Counted from the first letter of the stretch, positions 15,976 through 24,471 are shown. The stretch: 64,000 nt of DNA from Bradyrhizobium arachidis (GCF_024758505.1 NZ_CP077970.1:9007501-9071500), one strand, 5' to 3'. Made by a program: numbers and translations. The notes: a model not told the origin generated them from the sequence alone.

Positions 15976-18054
15976 TTGGTCGAGCCCGCACATAGCGAGC
16001 TGACGGAAAGGCTGCCGGGCCCGGTCGGGCGGCTGCGCGCGCGCGTCGTCGGCCTGCTGCGGGCGGTACCGATTCGCTGGCGCATCCTGTCGATCGCGGC
16101 GCTCAACTCCGCCGTGGTCGTGGTGCTGGTGGCGATGATCTGGAACGGCGCGCAGGTGCTGGGCTCGGCCTGGGATGACGTGCGGCAGGTGCGCGAGTCC
16201 GACAAGATCTTGGCGCTGCTCGAAAGCGAGACCGGGCGCCTGCAGAACCTGATTCACCGCTACATCAACCAGCCGAGCCCGGATCTGTTCGCCGAAATCC
16301 TGCTGCTGCGTGAGGCGGTGCTGGGCACGCTGACCAACCGCGCCGCCAAGGACCCGATGCTGGCCGGCTCGGTAGAGGAGCTCGAGCGCACCACCGAGCG
16401 CTTCCTCAACGGTTTTGGCGAATTGCGCTTCGTCCAGGCCACCATCGCCAAGACCTATGACGAGCAGGTGCTCGGGCCGGCCAAGGACATGGCCGGGCTC
16501 TACTCCATCATCGAAGGCGCCACCGGCCATCGCGACGCGCTGATCTGGCCGTCGCTCGGGAAATCCCGCGAAGCCTTCACCGCGATGCTGGTCGCGGCCA
16601 ACTCCTACTATCTGTCGCTGTCCGCGGCCTCCGCCGAGGATGCCCGCCGCAACACCGAGACGATCGAGAAGACGATTCCCGTCATGCTCGACCTCGCCGA
16701 CAATGACTTGCAGCGCATGGCGCTGCAAAAGCTCGCCACCCGCACCACTGCGATGCGCGAGGGTTTTGCAAAACTCTCCGAGCAGCTTGCGAGCCGTACC
16801 GAATTGTTGCGCAACACGATCGACGCCAGCCAGGCGGACGCCATCGGCGCCATCGATGATCTCTCGATCAAGATGCGCCAGCGCGAGCAGAAGGCGCAGG
16901 AGACCTTCGACCGGACGCTGGCCGACATCTCGCGGCGCGTGCTGTCGATCGCGGTGATCTTCCTCGGCATCATCCTCACCGCCGGCGTGCTGATCGCGCT
17001 GTCGATCCGGCTGCCGCTGCAGCAGATCATGAGCGCAATGCGCGCGATCACGATGGGCGATCTCGACCGCGAGGTACAGGGCGTCAAGGCGCGCGACGAG
17101 GTCGGCGCCATGGCGCGCGCGGTGGAGGTGTTCCGCGAGAACGCGGTGGCCAAGCGCGAGACCGAGGACGAGCTGCGGGAGTCGAAGGAAAAGGCCGAGA
17201 GCGCCCTGCTCGAGCTCAACGCCGCGCAGCAGAACCTGATCGACGCCGAGCGGCTCGCAGCGCTGGGCGGTCTCGTCGCCGGCGTCGCGCATGAGGTCAA
17301 CAACCCCATCGGCATCAGCCTGACGGTGGCGTCCAGCTTTGCCCGCCGCAGCGAGATTTTTGAAGCGCAGCTGAAGGGCGACGGCGGCCTGCGCCGCTCG
17401 CAGCTCGAGGAATTCGTGCAGTCCTCGCGCGACGCCTCGCAGCAGCTGGTGGCGAATCTGCAACGCGCCGGCGAGCTGATCCAGTCCTTCAAGCAGGTCG
17501 CGGTCGACCGCTCGCATGCCGAACGGCGGCAGTTCTCCCTGAGCGAAGCCACCGACCAGATCATCGCGAGCCTGCGGCCGGTGCTGAAGCGCTCGCCGAT
17601 CACGCTCCAGGTCGACGTGCCGGAGGGCCTGCTGCTCGACGGCTATCCGGGCTCCTATGGCCAGATCCTGACCAACCTCTTCCTCAACGCCGCCAACCAC
17701 GCCTTCGCCGACGGCCGCGCCGGCACGATCTCGATCTCGGCACGGCCCCGCGGGGCCGACGACATCGAGATCATCTTCGCCGACGACGGCGCCGGCATGA
17801 CGCCGGACGTGCAGCGGCAGGCCTTTGACCCTTTCTTTACCACCCGGCGCAATGAAGGCGGCACGGGCCTGGGTCTTCATATCGTCTATAATCTGGTAAC
17901 CCAGCAGCTCGGCGGGCGGATGATGCTGGAATCCAAGCTGGGACAAGGCACCACTTTTCGCATTATCATGCCGCGGGTCGCCAAGGGCGGCTCTGAAAGC
18001 GCAGAGATCGACGGGACTTCTCAATGGCCGAACAGGACGATGTCCTCCACCTGA
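15976..18054 (+). CDS. Membrane sensor histidine kinase
   Basis: A 692-residue kinase with a TTG start. A first membrane helix (ILSIAALNSAVVVVLVAMIW) lies at about 36-56. A long helical periplasmic region of roughly 260 residues follows, then a second helix (VLSIAVIFLGIILTAGVLIALSI) at about 315-340. Next come HAMP (MRAITMGDLDREV), a coiled coil, a H-box GVAHEVNNPIG and an ATPase domain with N-box NLFLNAANHA, DDGAGM and GTGLGLHIV. It is translationally linked to the TRAP-type binding protein upstream and overlaps the next kinase gene by 31 bases. It probably senses the loaded binding protein and phosphorylates the downstream regulators. Confidence 0.9.
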   Translation: MVEPAHSELTERLPGPVGRLRARVVGLLRAVPIRWRILSIAALNSAVVVVLVAMIWNGAQVLGSAWDDVRQVRESDKILALLESETGRLQNLIHRYINQPSPDLFAEILLLREAVLGTLTNRAAKDPMLAGSVEELERTTERFLNGFGELRFVQATIAKTYDEQVLGPAKDMAGLYSIIEGATGHRDALIWPSLGKSREAFTAMLVAANSYYLSLSAASAEDARRNTETIEKTIPVMLDLADNDLQRMALQKLATRTTAMREGFAKLSEQLASRTELLRNTIDASQADAIGAIDDLSIKMRQREQKAQETFDRTLADISRRVLSIAVIFLGIILTAGVLIALSIRLPLQQIMSAMRAITMGDLDREVQGVKARDEVGAMARAVEVFRENAVAKRETEDELRESKEKAESALLELNAAQQNLIDAERLAALGGLVAGVAHEVNNPIGISLTVASSFARRSEIFEAQLKGDGGLRRSQLEEFVQSSRDASQQLVANLQRAGELIQSFKQVAVDRSHAERRQFSLSEATDQIIASLRPVLKRSPITLQVDVPEGLLLDGYPGSYGQILTNLFLNAANHAFADGRAGTISISARPRGADDIEIIFADDGAGMTPDVQRQAFDPFFTTRRNEGGTGLGLHIVYNLVTQQLGGRMMLESKLGQGTTFRIIMPRVAKGGSESAEIDGTSQWPNRTMSST

Positions 18055-19772
18055 TCGACGACACCGGTACCGCGTCGGAGGATTCGACTGCGCGGAGATG
18101 GAAGATCGCCGTGATCGACGACGATCCGGCCGTGCATGACGGCACCCGCTTTGCGCTGTCCGACTATGTGTTGAACGGCCAGAGCCTGGAGATCCTCTCC
18201 GCCCACTCCGCCGCCGAAGGCCGCAAGCTGATGCGCGAGCATGGCGACATCGCCGCCGTGCTGCTCGACGTCATCATGGAGACCGACGTCGCGGGTCTCG
18301 AGCTCGTCGAGTTCATCCGCAACGAGCTCAAGAATGAGACCGTCCGCATCATCCTGCGCACCGGACAGCCGGGCCAGGCGCCGGAACGGCGCGTGATCGT
18401 CCAGTACGACATCAACGACTACAAGGCCAAGACCGAGCTCACTGCCGACAAGCTGTTCACCTCGCTCACCGCGGCGCTGCGCTCCTATCAGCAGCTCGAG
18501 CGCATGGTGCAGACGCGGCGCGGGCTCGAGATCATCATCGACGCCGCCTCGACGCTCTACGACTTCAAATCGATGCAGCGGCTGGCCGAGGGCGTTCTGA
18601 CCCAGCTCGCTTCGCTGCTCAACGTCGACTGCGCCGGGATTCTCGTGCTGCGCGACAATGGCAGCACGGCGAACACGGAACTGTCCGTGCTGGCGGGCTC
18701 AGGCTGCTACAGCCGCTTCATCGGCACGACGTCCTCGAAGGCGCTCGATCCGGATCTGCGAGAGCTGGTGGAAGCCGCCTTCCAGCGCCGCAAGAACGAA
18801 TTCGCCGACCATCGCAGCGTGATCTATTTGCGCACCGGCAGCGGCCGCGAGGTCGTGGTGCTCCTGCAGGCCGAGCGTGACCTGTCCGAAACCGACCGCG
18901 CACTGGTCGAGATTTTTTCCAGCCGCCTCTCGATCGCCTTCGACAACGTCATCCTCTATCAGCAGCTCCAGGACGCCAATACGCAACTGGAAGACCGTGT
19001 CGCCCAGCGCACCCGCGCGCTGATGCAGGCCAACCGCCGCCTCTCGGCGCAATGGCTGCGCCTGCAACGCGCCAACGGTTTCAAGAACGAGATTTTGGGC
19101 ACCGTTGCCCACGATCTGAAGAATCCGCTCGGCGTCATTCTCGGCCGCACCGAGATGCTGAAGGAGCTGATCTCGACCGGCGCCGCGGAGGGCGGCGTCA
19201 TCGCCCAGGTCGACCACATCCGCGACGCCACCAAGCGCCTGACCACGATGGTCGATCATCTGATCTCGGACGCGATGGCCGATGCCTTCGACATCACCAT
19301 CCGCCGCGAGCCGGTCGACGTCGCTGCCCTGGTGCAGGAAGTCGCGGACGCCAACCAGCCGCTGGCGATCAACAAGCAGCAGACGATTACCGTGTCGGCG
19401 CCGTCCAATATCGTCACCATGTGCGACACCGACCGCGTCCGCGAAGCCATCGACAATCTGATCAGCAATGCCATCAAATACAGCCCGATGGGCGGCAAGA
19501 TCGCCGTCGCTGTCAGGCACGAGGACAGCGACACCATCGTCCGCGTCAGCGACGAGGGCGCGGGCCTGTCGCCCGAGGATCTCGGCCGCCTGTTCGGCCG
19601 GTTCCAGCGGCTGTCGGCAAAACCGACCGCCGGCGAGAGCTCGACAGGCCTTGGGCTTTCCATCGTCAAGCGTATTATCGACATGCATGGCGGCGAGGTG
19701 ACCGCCGAGAGCGGCGGCCCCGGCAAGGGCTCGACCTTCACCATCACGCTGCCCGCGACCGAATTGCCATAG
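18024..19772 (+). CDS. Receiver-DUF3369-histidine kinase hybrid
   Basis: A 582-residue soluble protein. The N-terminal receiver (WKIAVIDDDPAVHDGTRFAL, phospho-acceptor Asp in AAVLLDVIMETD, Lys in NDYKAKTE) is followed by a DUF3369-like sensor region (about 150-300, MVQTRRGLEIIIDAASTLYDF). A HisKA domain (GTVAHDLKNPLGVI) and an ATPase domain (NLISNAIKYSP, DEGAGL, STGLGLSIV) follow. It could receive phosphate from the membrane kinase and pass it on or phosphorylate the OmpR-type regulator encoded next. The ATG at 18024 lies inside the preceding gene, which implies coupled translation. Confidence 0.9.
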   Translation: MAEQDDVLHLIDDTGTASEDSTARRWKIAVIDDDPAVHDGTRFALSDYVLNGQSLEILSAHSAAEGRKLMREHGDIAAVLLDVIMETDVAGLELVEFIRNELKNETVRIILRTGQPGQAPERRVIVQYDINDYKAKTELTADKLFTSLTAALRSYQQLERMVQTRRGLEIIIDAASTLYDFKSMQRLAEGVLTQLASLLNVDCAGILVLRDNGSTANTELSVLAGSGCYSRFIGTTSSKALDPDLRELVEAAFQRRKNEFADHRSVIYLRTGSGREVVVLLQAERDLSETDRALVEIFSSRLSIAFDNVILYQQLQDANTQLEDRVAQRTRALMQANRRLSAQWLRLQRANGFKNEILGTVAHDLKNPLGVILGRTEMLKELISTGAAEGGVIAQVDHIRDATKRLTTMVDHLISDAMADAFDITIRREPVDVAALVQEVADANQPLAINKQQTITVSAPSNIVTMCDTDRVREAIDNLISNAIKYSPMGGKIAVAVRHEDSDTIVRVSDEGAGLSPEDLGRLFGRFQRLSAKPTAGESSTGLGLSIVKRIIDMHGGEVTAESGGPGKGSTFTITLPATELP

Positions 19773-19792
19773 TTTGAGTGCCAAGATCTGAC

Positions 19793-20527
19793 ATGACCCA
19801 AAGCCAGCACATCATGATCGTCGACGACGAGGCTCCGGCCCGGGAAATGGTCGGCGACTACCTCAAGATGCACGGATTCACCGTGACGCTGTGCGACGGC
19901 GGCAAGAGCCTGCGCACCGCGATCGAAGGCGGCATGCCCGACCTCGTCGTGCTCGATCTCAACATGCCGGAAGAGGACGGGCTCTCGATCATCCGCGACC
20001 TCAAGAGCCGCATCAACGTTCCCGTGATCATGCTGACGGCGACCGCGAGCCCGATCGACCGCGTCGTCGGTCTCGAGCTCGGCGCCGACGACTATGTCGC
20101 AAAGCCCTGCGAATTGCGCGAGCTGATGGCGCGCATCCGCTCGGTGCTGCGGCGGAGCGCGCCGGCGAAAGCGGCCGCGCCGGAAGCGGCCGCAAAATCG
20201 GACAAGGATCAGTTGGTGCGCTTCGGCACCAAATGGCTCGACCTCGAAGCCCAGGCGCTGCGCGACGACGAGGGCAACGAGCATCCTTTGACCGCGTCCG
20301 AATTCGGGCTGTTAAAAGTGTTCGCGGCCAATCCGAAGCGCGTGCTGTCGCGCGAGCGGCTCCTGGAACTGGCCAATGCGCGCGACGCGGAGGCTTTTGA
20401 CCGCGCCGTCGACCTCCGCATCATGCGCATCCGCCGCAAGATCGAGCCCGACCCGACAAAACCTGCCGTGATCCGCACCATCCGCGGCGGCGGCTATCTG
20501 TTCTCGCCCGCGGGCGAGAAGGCGTAG
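19793..20527 (+). CDS. OmpR/PhoB-family response regulator
   Basis: About 244 residues. The receiver (HIMIVDDEAPAREMV, Asp in DLVVLDLNMPEEDG, Thr in MLTATAS, Lys in VAKPCEL) is followed by a short Ala-rich linker and a winged-helix DNA-binding domain (HPLTASEFGLLKVFAANP...VLSRERLLELANARD...VDLRIMRIRRKIE...IRTIRGGGYLF). It is the likely output of the binding protein-kinase-hybrid cascade encoded upstream. A GTG five codons upstream (19778) is an alternative start. Targets are unknown; autoregulation of the operon is plausible. Confidence 0.92.
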   Translation: MTQSQHIMIVDDEAPAREMVGDYLKMHGFTVTLCDGGKSLRTAIEGGMPDLVVLDLNMPEEDGLSIIRDLKSRINVPVIMLTATASPIDRVVGLELGADDYVAKPCELRELMARIRSVLRRSAPAKAAAPEAAAKSDKDQLVRFGTKWLDLEAQALRDDEGNEHPLTASEFGLLKVFAANPKRVLSRERLLELANARDAEAFDRAVDLRIMRIRRKIEPDPTKPAVIRTIRGGGYLFSPAGEKA

Positions 20528-20537
20528 GCGCGCCATT

Positions 20538-20679
20538 GTCGTCCTGGCGAAAGCCAGGACCCATTACCCCAAGGCGCAGTTGGTTGGCCGACTGCAACCG
20601 CGGGTCCTCGCCAAACTCCTTCCTGTGGTTATGGGTCCTGGATCAGCGCTCCGCTTCGCTCGCTTGTCCAGGACGACGG
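20538..20679. repeat. Palindromic intergenic repeat, family B copy 1
   Basis: The outer ends gtcgtcctgg...ccaggacgac are complementary. Inside are cgaaagccaggaccca and tgggtcctggatcagcgctccgc segments. A related copy is at 39289-39457. It occupies the first part of the 408-base gap before the sigma factor gene. Confidence 0.8.
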
Positions 20680-20790
20680 GGAAAAATTGGGGCCGGCGCA
20701 ACGCAAGAGGCGCCAAATCGTTCCAAAGCCCTCAAAATCCGGCTCCCCGTATTTCCCGTACATTGAAATTACTAGCTTTTTTATCCCGAA

Positions 20791-20819
20791 TGTTTCGTCG
20801 CGTACCTTTCGACGAAACA
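20791..20819. promoter_or_regulatory. Perfect dyad upstream of ECF sigma factor gene
   Basis: Ten-bp arms tgtttcgtcg / cgacgaaaca flank a 9-base spacer, about 115 bases before the sigma gene. The gap also has a high density of the hexamer CGAAAC: 20813, 20834, 20866, 20897, and inverted at 20792. It could be an operator, a promoter region or a hairpin. The 13-mer cgacgaaacaatt recurs downstream of the gene at 21613. Confidence 0.45.
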
Positions 20820-20823
20820 ATTT

Positions 20824-20864
20824 GACGTCGCACGAAACCATTTTCCGCTTGTCGTGCAGACGTC
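20824..20864. promoter_or_regulatory. Bulged dyad upstream of ECF sigma factor gene
   Basis: The arms gacgtcgcacga and tcgtgcagacgtc are complementary over 12 pairs with one extra A, with a 16-base spacer. The dyad lies 70-110 bases before the sigma factor start and may fold in the leader RNA or bind a dimeric regulator. This is inference from symmetry alone. Confidence 0.4.
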
Positions 20865-20934
20865 CCGAAACGTTGGCTCATTAACACTTTGGCTCACGAA
20901 ACGCCGCCGGTCGCGGCGCCACTGGGAGCCTGTC

Positions 20935-21546
20935 ATGCCGAACGTCATCGCCATCAACGCCCAAGCCAGCCAGAGCATCATCGCCGCTCAGGCGACCTCG
21001 GACGACATGCTTCTCGAAAGCATTGCCGACGGCAACCGGACGGCCATGCACATCCTCTATTGCCGGCACAATGTGCGGGTTTACCGCTTCATCCTGCGCA
21101 TCGTGCGCGACGCCACCACGGCGGAAGACCTCGTCAGCCAGGTTTTCCTGGACGTGTGGCGGACCGCCAGCCAATTCCAGGGCCGCTCGCAGGTCTCGAC
21201 CTGGCTGCTCTCGATCGCCCGCTTCAAGGCACTGACCGCGATGCGCCAGCGCCGCTTCGAGGACATCGATCAGGAAGACGTCCGCGCGATCCCCGACGGG
21301 GCGGATACGCCGGAAACCTCGCTTGACCGCAGCGACACCAGCGCGATCCTGCGTGCCTGCGTGGCAAAACTGTCGCCTGCCCACCGCGAGATCATCAACC
21401 TCGTCTACTACCACGAGAAGTCGGTGGAGGAGGTCGGACAGATCATCGGCATCCCGCAGAGCACGGTGAAGACCCGGATGTTCTACGCCCGCAAGCAGCT
21501 CGCCGATTTGCTTAAGGGTGCCGGCGTCGACCGGTTCGCCGCCTAA
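20935..21546 (+). CDS. ECF-type RNA polymerase sigma factor
   Basis: A 203-residue group IV sigma factor. Sigma region 2 is clear (ILYCRHNVRVYRFILRIVRD...AEDLVSQVFLDVWRTASQFQGRSQVSTWLLSIARFKAL), and region 4 is LSPAHREIINLVYYHEKSVEEVGQIIGIPQSTVKTRMFYARKQL. No C-terminal extension or adjacent anti-sigma factor gene is visible, so the control mode is unknown. The ATG at 20935 is preceded by GGGAG; an upstream in-frame start (20854) has no such site. The leader carries dyads and repeated CGAAAC hexamers that may include an autoregulated promoter. Confidence 0.88.
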   Translation: MPNVIAINAQASQSIIAAQATSDDMLLESIADGNRTAMHILYCRHNVRVYRFILRIVRDATTAEDLVSQVFLDVWRTASQFQGRSQVSTWLLSIARFKALTAMRQRRFEDIDQEDVRAIPDGADTPETSLDRSDTSAILRACVAKLSPAHREIINLVYYHEKSVEEVGQIIGIPQSTVKTRMFYARKQLADLLKGAGVDRFAA

Positions 21547-21710
21547 GATCAAGGATTTCAATGGGATAGGACCGGCTCACCGGCCCTGTCCCGGACACGG
21601 AAGCGTTACCGCCGACGAAACAATTGAAACAAGCCACAACATCAGGCGGAAAAACTTCCTCCCTATAAAGACCCTCATACGGTTTTGTTAAACCTCCCAA
21701 GGACCTCCAG

Positions 21711-21745
21711 CGACCCGGACGGGATGCCCCCCTCCGGGTCGTTTT
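21711..21745 (+). terminator. Rho-independent terminator after sigma factor gene
   Basis: A 9-bp stem cgacccgga / tccgggtcg with a 13-base loop is followed by TTTT, about 165 bases after the sigma factor stop codon. Between them lie the cgacgaaacaatt repeat and no convincing gene. The rest of the 505-base gap to 22051 holds repeat family A copy 2 and a short dyad gtcacg-aagg-cgtgac at 21973. Confidence 0.8.
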
Positions 21746-21819
21746 GTATTTGGGGGTATGTGTCTTCGCCAATTCCTGTGATTACGGCTGCGCTCAAGTG
21801 AGGCGGGCACGCTCTCTCA

Positions 21820-21926
21820 TTCCCTCCCCCCTTGCGGGGGAGGGGCAGGGAGAGGGGTAGCCACAAACTCCGACCTCGCTTGAGGCTACCCCTCTCCCTA
21901 GCCCTCCCCCGCAAGGGGGGAGGGAA
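21820..21926. repeat. Palindromic intergenic repeat, family A copy 2
   Basis: It has the same architecture as 5671-5778: a gcggggg inner palindrome at each end, gagaggggtagcc facing ggctacccctctc, and outer ttccctccccc / gggggagggaa arms. The orientation is effectively symmetrical. Confidence 0.85.
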
Positions 21927-22050
21927 CGCACCGGCATTGTGGCAAGGCCTTCATCCCTTCCCCGCCCTCTCCGTCACGAAGGCGTGACGCGCTGTAACGA
22001 TCGGCGCATCCGGCTCGAACCTCCCTCGTGACCCCCTTCACGAGTGCCCG

Positions 22051-22749
22051 ATGCTCGACCTGATCTTTGCGCTGCTTGCCGGCATTCTCACCATCGCCGC
22101 GCCCTGCACCTTGCCGATGCTGCCGATTCTGCTCGGCGCATCGATCGGCCGTGCCGGATATCTGCGGCCGGCGATGATCGCGCTCGGCTTCGTCGTCTCG
22201 TTCTCCGCGACCGCGCTGCTGCTCGGCGCCATCACGCGTCTCTTCGACTTCGATCCCAATGCGCTGCGCTCAGCGGCGGCGATTCTCCTGCTCGGCTTCG
22301 GCCTTCTGATGCTGTGGCCGGCGCCGTTCGAACGGCTATCGATCCGGCTCAATGGCTGGCTCGATCTCGGCGCTGCAAGCACGGCGACGAACGAGGGCGC
22401 GCTGGGCGGCCTCGTGCTCGGCACCACGCTGGGCCTAGTCTGGACGCCCTGTGCCGGTCCCGTGCTCGGCTCGATCCTGACGCTGGTTGCGACTTCGAAA
22501 AACGCAGCCTGGGCCGGCACCTTGCTGATCGCCTATGCGATCGGCGCCGCCCTGCCGATGCTCGCCATCGCCTATGGCGGACAGGCCGCGACCACGCGCG
22601 TGCGCAACCTCGCGCGCTTGGCGCCACGCCTGCAGCAGGCCTTTGGCGTCGTCGTGATCGGCTTCGCCGTCGCTTCCTACTTCCAGTACGACACGCTGAT
22701 CGTGGCGTGGCTCACCGGATTCTATCCCACCGGCCAGATCGGCCTTTGA
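22051..22749 (+). CDS. CcdA/DsbD-like thiol-disulfide membrane transporter
   Basis: A 232-residue integral membrane protein of the CcdA family, carrying reducing equivalents from cytoplasmic thioredoxin to the periplasm. The two redox Cys lie in pseudo-repeated motifs: Cys19 in TIAAPCTLPMLPILLG and Cys134 in LVWTPCAGPVLGSIL. Six hydrophobic segments are visible. A thioredoxin-like exported protein is encoded 22 bases downstream and is the likely acceptor; the pair resembles a split DipZ. Roles could be cytochrome c maturation or periplasmic disulfide reduction. Confidence 0.87.
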   Translation: MLDLIFALLAGILTIAAPCTLPMLPILLGASIGRAGYLRPAMIALGFVVSFSATALLLGAITRLFDFDPNALRSAAAILLLGFGLLMLWPAPFERLSIRLNGWLDLGAASTATNEGALGGLVLGTTLGLVWTPCAGPVLGSILTLVATSKNAAWAGTLLIAYAIGAALPMLAIAYGGQAATTRVRNLARLAPRLQQAFGVVVIGFAVASYFQYDTLIVAWLTGFYPTGQIGL

Positions 22750-22771
22750 TTCCTTCACGGGAGAAACGCCC

Positions 22772-23335
22772 ATGACCTTTCGACTGCTCGCCACATCAGT
22801 CGCGCTGATCGGCCTCGCCGTAACCGGCGCTGTCATCCCCGGCTTCTGCGACGAAGTTTCGTCCACGAAGCCGATCACCGTCGCCGCCGCAACCCAGGAC
22901 ACGGCGCCGAACTTCACGGGCATCACCAACTGGTTCAACTCGAAGCCGCTCAACATCGCCGACCTCAGAGGTAAGGTCGTGCTGGTCGATTTCTGGACCT
23001 ATGGCTGCGTCAACTGCGTCAACACGCTGCCGCACGTGACCGCGCTCTACGAGAAGTACAAAGACCGTGGCCTGGTCGTGGTCGGCGTGCACACGCCGGA
23101 ATTTCCGTTCGAACGCTCGGCCGGCAATGTGCAGGCCGCGCTGAAGCGCCACGGCATCACCTATCCGGTCGCGCAGGACAATGATTCCAAGACCTGGAAC
23201 GCCTACCGGAACCAATATTGGCCGGCGCAGTACATCGTCGACCAGTCCGGCACAATCGTGTTCCAGCACGCCGGCGAAGGCCGCTACGACGAGATCGAGC
23301 GCACGGTAGCGCGCCTGCTCAACGCCAGCAGCTGA
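22772..23335 (+). CDS. Exported thioredoxin-like protein (TlpA/DipZ type)
   Basis: A 187-residue protein with a signal or anchor segment (LLATSVALIGLAVTGAVIPGF) and a redoxin domain. The active site reads FWTYGCVNCVNTLPHV (Cys79 and Cys82), and the region GLVVVGVHTPEFPFERSAGNVQAAL is characteristic of the DipZ C-terminal domain. The cis-Pro loop is likely YWPAQYIVD. It is encoded directly after the CcdA-like gene, which should reduce it in the periplasm. GGGAGAAACGCC precedes the ATG. Confidence 0.88.
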   Translation: MTFRLLATSVALIGLAVTGAVIPGFCDEVSSTKPITVAAATQDTAPNFTGITNWFNSKPLNIADLRGKVVLVDFWTYGCVNCVNTLPHVTALYEKYKDRGLVVVGVHTPEFPFERSAGNVQAALKRHGITYPVAQDNDSKTWNAYRNQYWPAQYIVDQSGTIVFQHAGEGRYDEIERTVARLLNASS

Positions 23336-23347
23336 GATCCGCATGCG

Positions 23348-24391
23348 GTGACGCCTATGTTGCTTGACTCCATGGACCCGTCCGTGGAGTTTCGCACGAC
23401 GGAATCGGCCGCCGCAATGGACGACGCGACCACCAGCAACGACATCCGCCTTCGTGAAGGCTCCTCGATCGCGCAGCGGCTGGTCAAGGCCGGCTTTGCC
23501 GCAGCCGTCGCCCTCTGCTTCACGCCCGGCCTGTTCACGCACGACACAATGGAAGTGATCATATCGGCGGTCGCGCTTCTTGTGGGGGCGGCGATCGTCT
23601 GCGGCATCATGCTTGCACCGGCGGTGGTGTGGATCATCACGCCGAATGAAATCTTGATCGGGCACCAGCGCCCCTTCGGCCGGCTCCGCAGCAGGATCGT
23701 CGCAAAGGACGAGATCAGGGGATTGCAGGTTCCGGGCAGCAAGATTGCAAAAGCCCGCTTCCAGCTCGCCTTTACGCTGGCTTCGGGGGAACGCCTGACG
23801 TCTCCGCCAATCTCCGACGTCACCCATGTGCGCGAAACGGTGGCCCGGATCGCCGCGCAATTTGACGTTCCCGATGTCGAGTCTCCGGTCAATCCGGTCG
23901 ACGCCACCAATCCAGAGATGCACCTGGGCGAGCCCATCGAGCCGTTCTCCGGCCGGGACATCTGGATCGTTGCATCCGTTGTCGCGGTTCTGGGCGCCGC
24001 TCCCTACGCCTACAAGCTCTGGCGTGGCCTGCCACCCGGCCGGGTCGACATTATACTGCTGCCGGTGGGCGCGCTCGCTGCGTTCGCAGTCTACAGACTA
24101 GCCAACCGCGTAACCGGCGCCTTCTGGGTGATCAGGCAAGGGGACATTCGCATTGAACGCCTCTGGGGCGACGGCAGCTTGCGCGCGGACCATATCGAGG
24201 GCCGCGATGTGAAAACCATCGCGGTCGAGCGCCGCGGCCGATCCGAGGACGAGCACTGCATCGTCGTGATCCGATTGCAGTCCGGACAACGATTTCGCAG
24301 CCCCCGCATCGGGTCGAGGCTCGAGGCCCGCGCGGTAGGCGCCGAGATCGTTCGGCGGCTCGCCATCGCGCCGGAGAATAGCCAGATCTGA
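23348..24391 (+). CDS. Membrane protein with a duplicated hairpin-plus-beta (PH-like) unit
   Basis: About 347 residues, not recognised as a named protein. Two similar halves are seen. Each has two hydrophobic segments (AGFAAAVALCFTPGLF / AVALLVGAAIVCGIML, then IWIVASVVAVLGAAPYAY / IILLPVGALAAFAVYRL) followed by a beta-rich soluble part. The soluble parts align: a WIITPNEILIGHQRPFGRLRS / WVIRQGDIRIERLWGDGSL start, then SGERLTSPPI / SGQRFRSPRI and a final helix. This resembles bacterial PH-like membrane proteins. The start is uncertain (GTG 23348, ATG 23357 or 23372). It follows the redox pair closely. Confidence 0.65.
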   Translation: MTPMLLDSMDPSVEFRTTESAAAMDDATTSNDIRLREGSSIAQRLVKAGFAAAVALCFTPGLFTHDTMEVIISAVALLVGAAIVCGIMLAPAVVWIITPNEILIGHQRPFGRLRSRIVAKDEIRGLQVPGSKIAKARFQLAFTLASGERLTSPPISDVTHVRETVARIAAQFDVPDVESPVNPVDATNPEMHLGEPIEPFSGRDIWIVASVVAVLGAAPYAYKLWRGLPPGRVDIILLPVGALAAFAVYRLANRVTGAFWVIRQGDIRIERLWGDGSLRADHIEGRDVKTIAVERRGRSEDEHCIVVIRLQSGQRFRSPRIGSRLEARAVGAEIVRRLAIAPENSQI

Positions 24392-24457
24392 CGGGCCTCC
24401 ACCCGGCCGTGGCGGCCAAGGCCACTGCTTTTCGCGCCATCCCCCAAAATCGTGGCA

Positions 24458-24471
24458 TTGACCCATGTCAA
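24458..24471. promoter_or_regulatory. Possible FixK/FNR-type site (ttgacccatgtcaa)
   Basis: The sequence fits the CRP/FNR-superfamily layout TTG-N8-CAA with full symmetry (TTGAC-CCAT-GTCAA). It lies 118 bases before the L,D-transpeptidase ATG in the 197-base intergenic gap. FixK/FNR sites control low-oxygen genes in rhizobia. Chance occurrence cannot be excluded. Confidence 0.35.

Noticed and set aside
14824..18024. A 1066-codon open frame on the minus strand opposite the TRAP binding protein and histidine kinase genes.
   Set aside because: Its translation is rich in His, Arg, Asp and Gly without domains, typical of the antisense frame of GC-rich genes. The plus-strand proteins have complete motifs.
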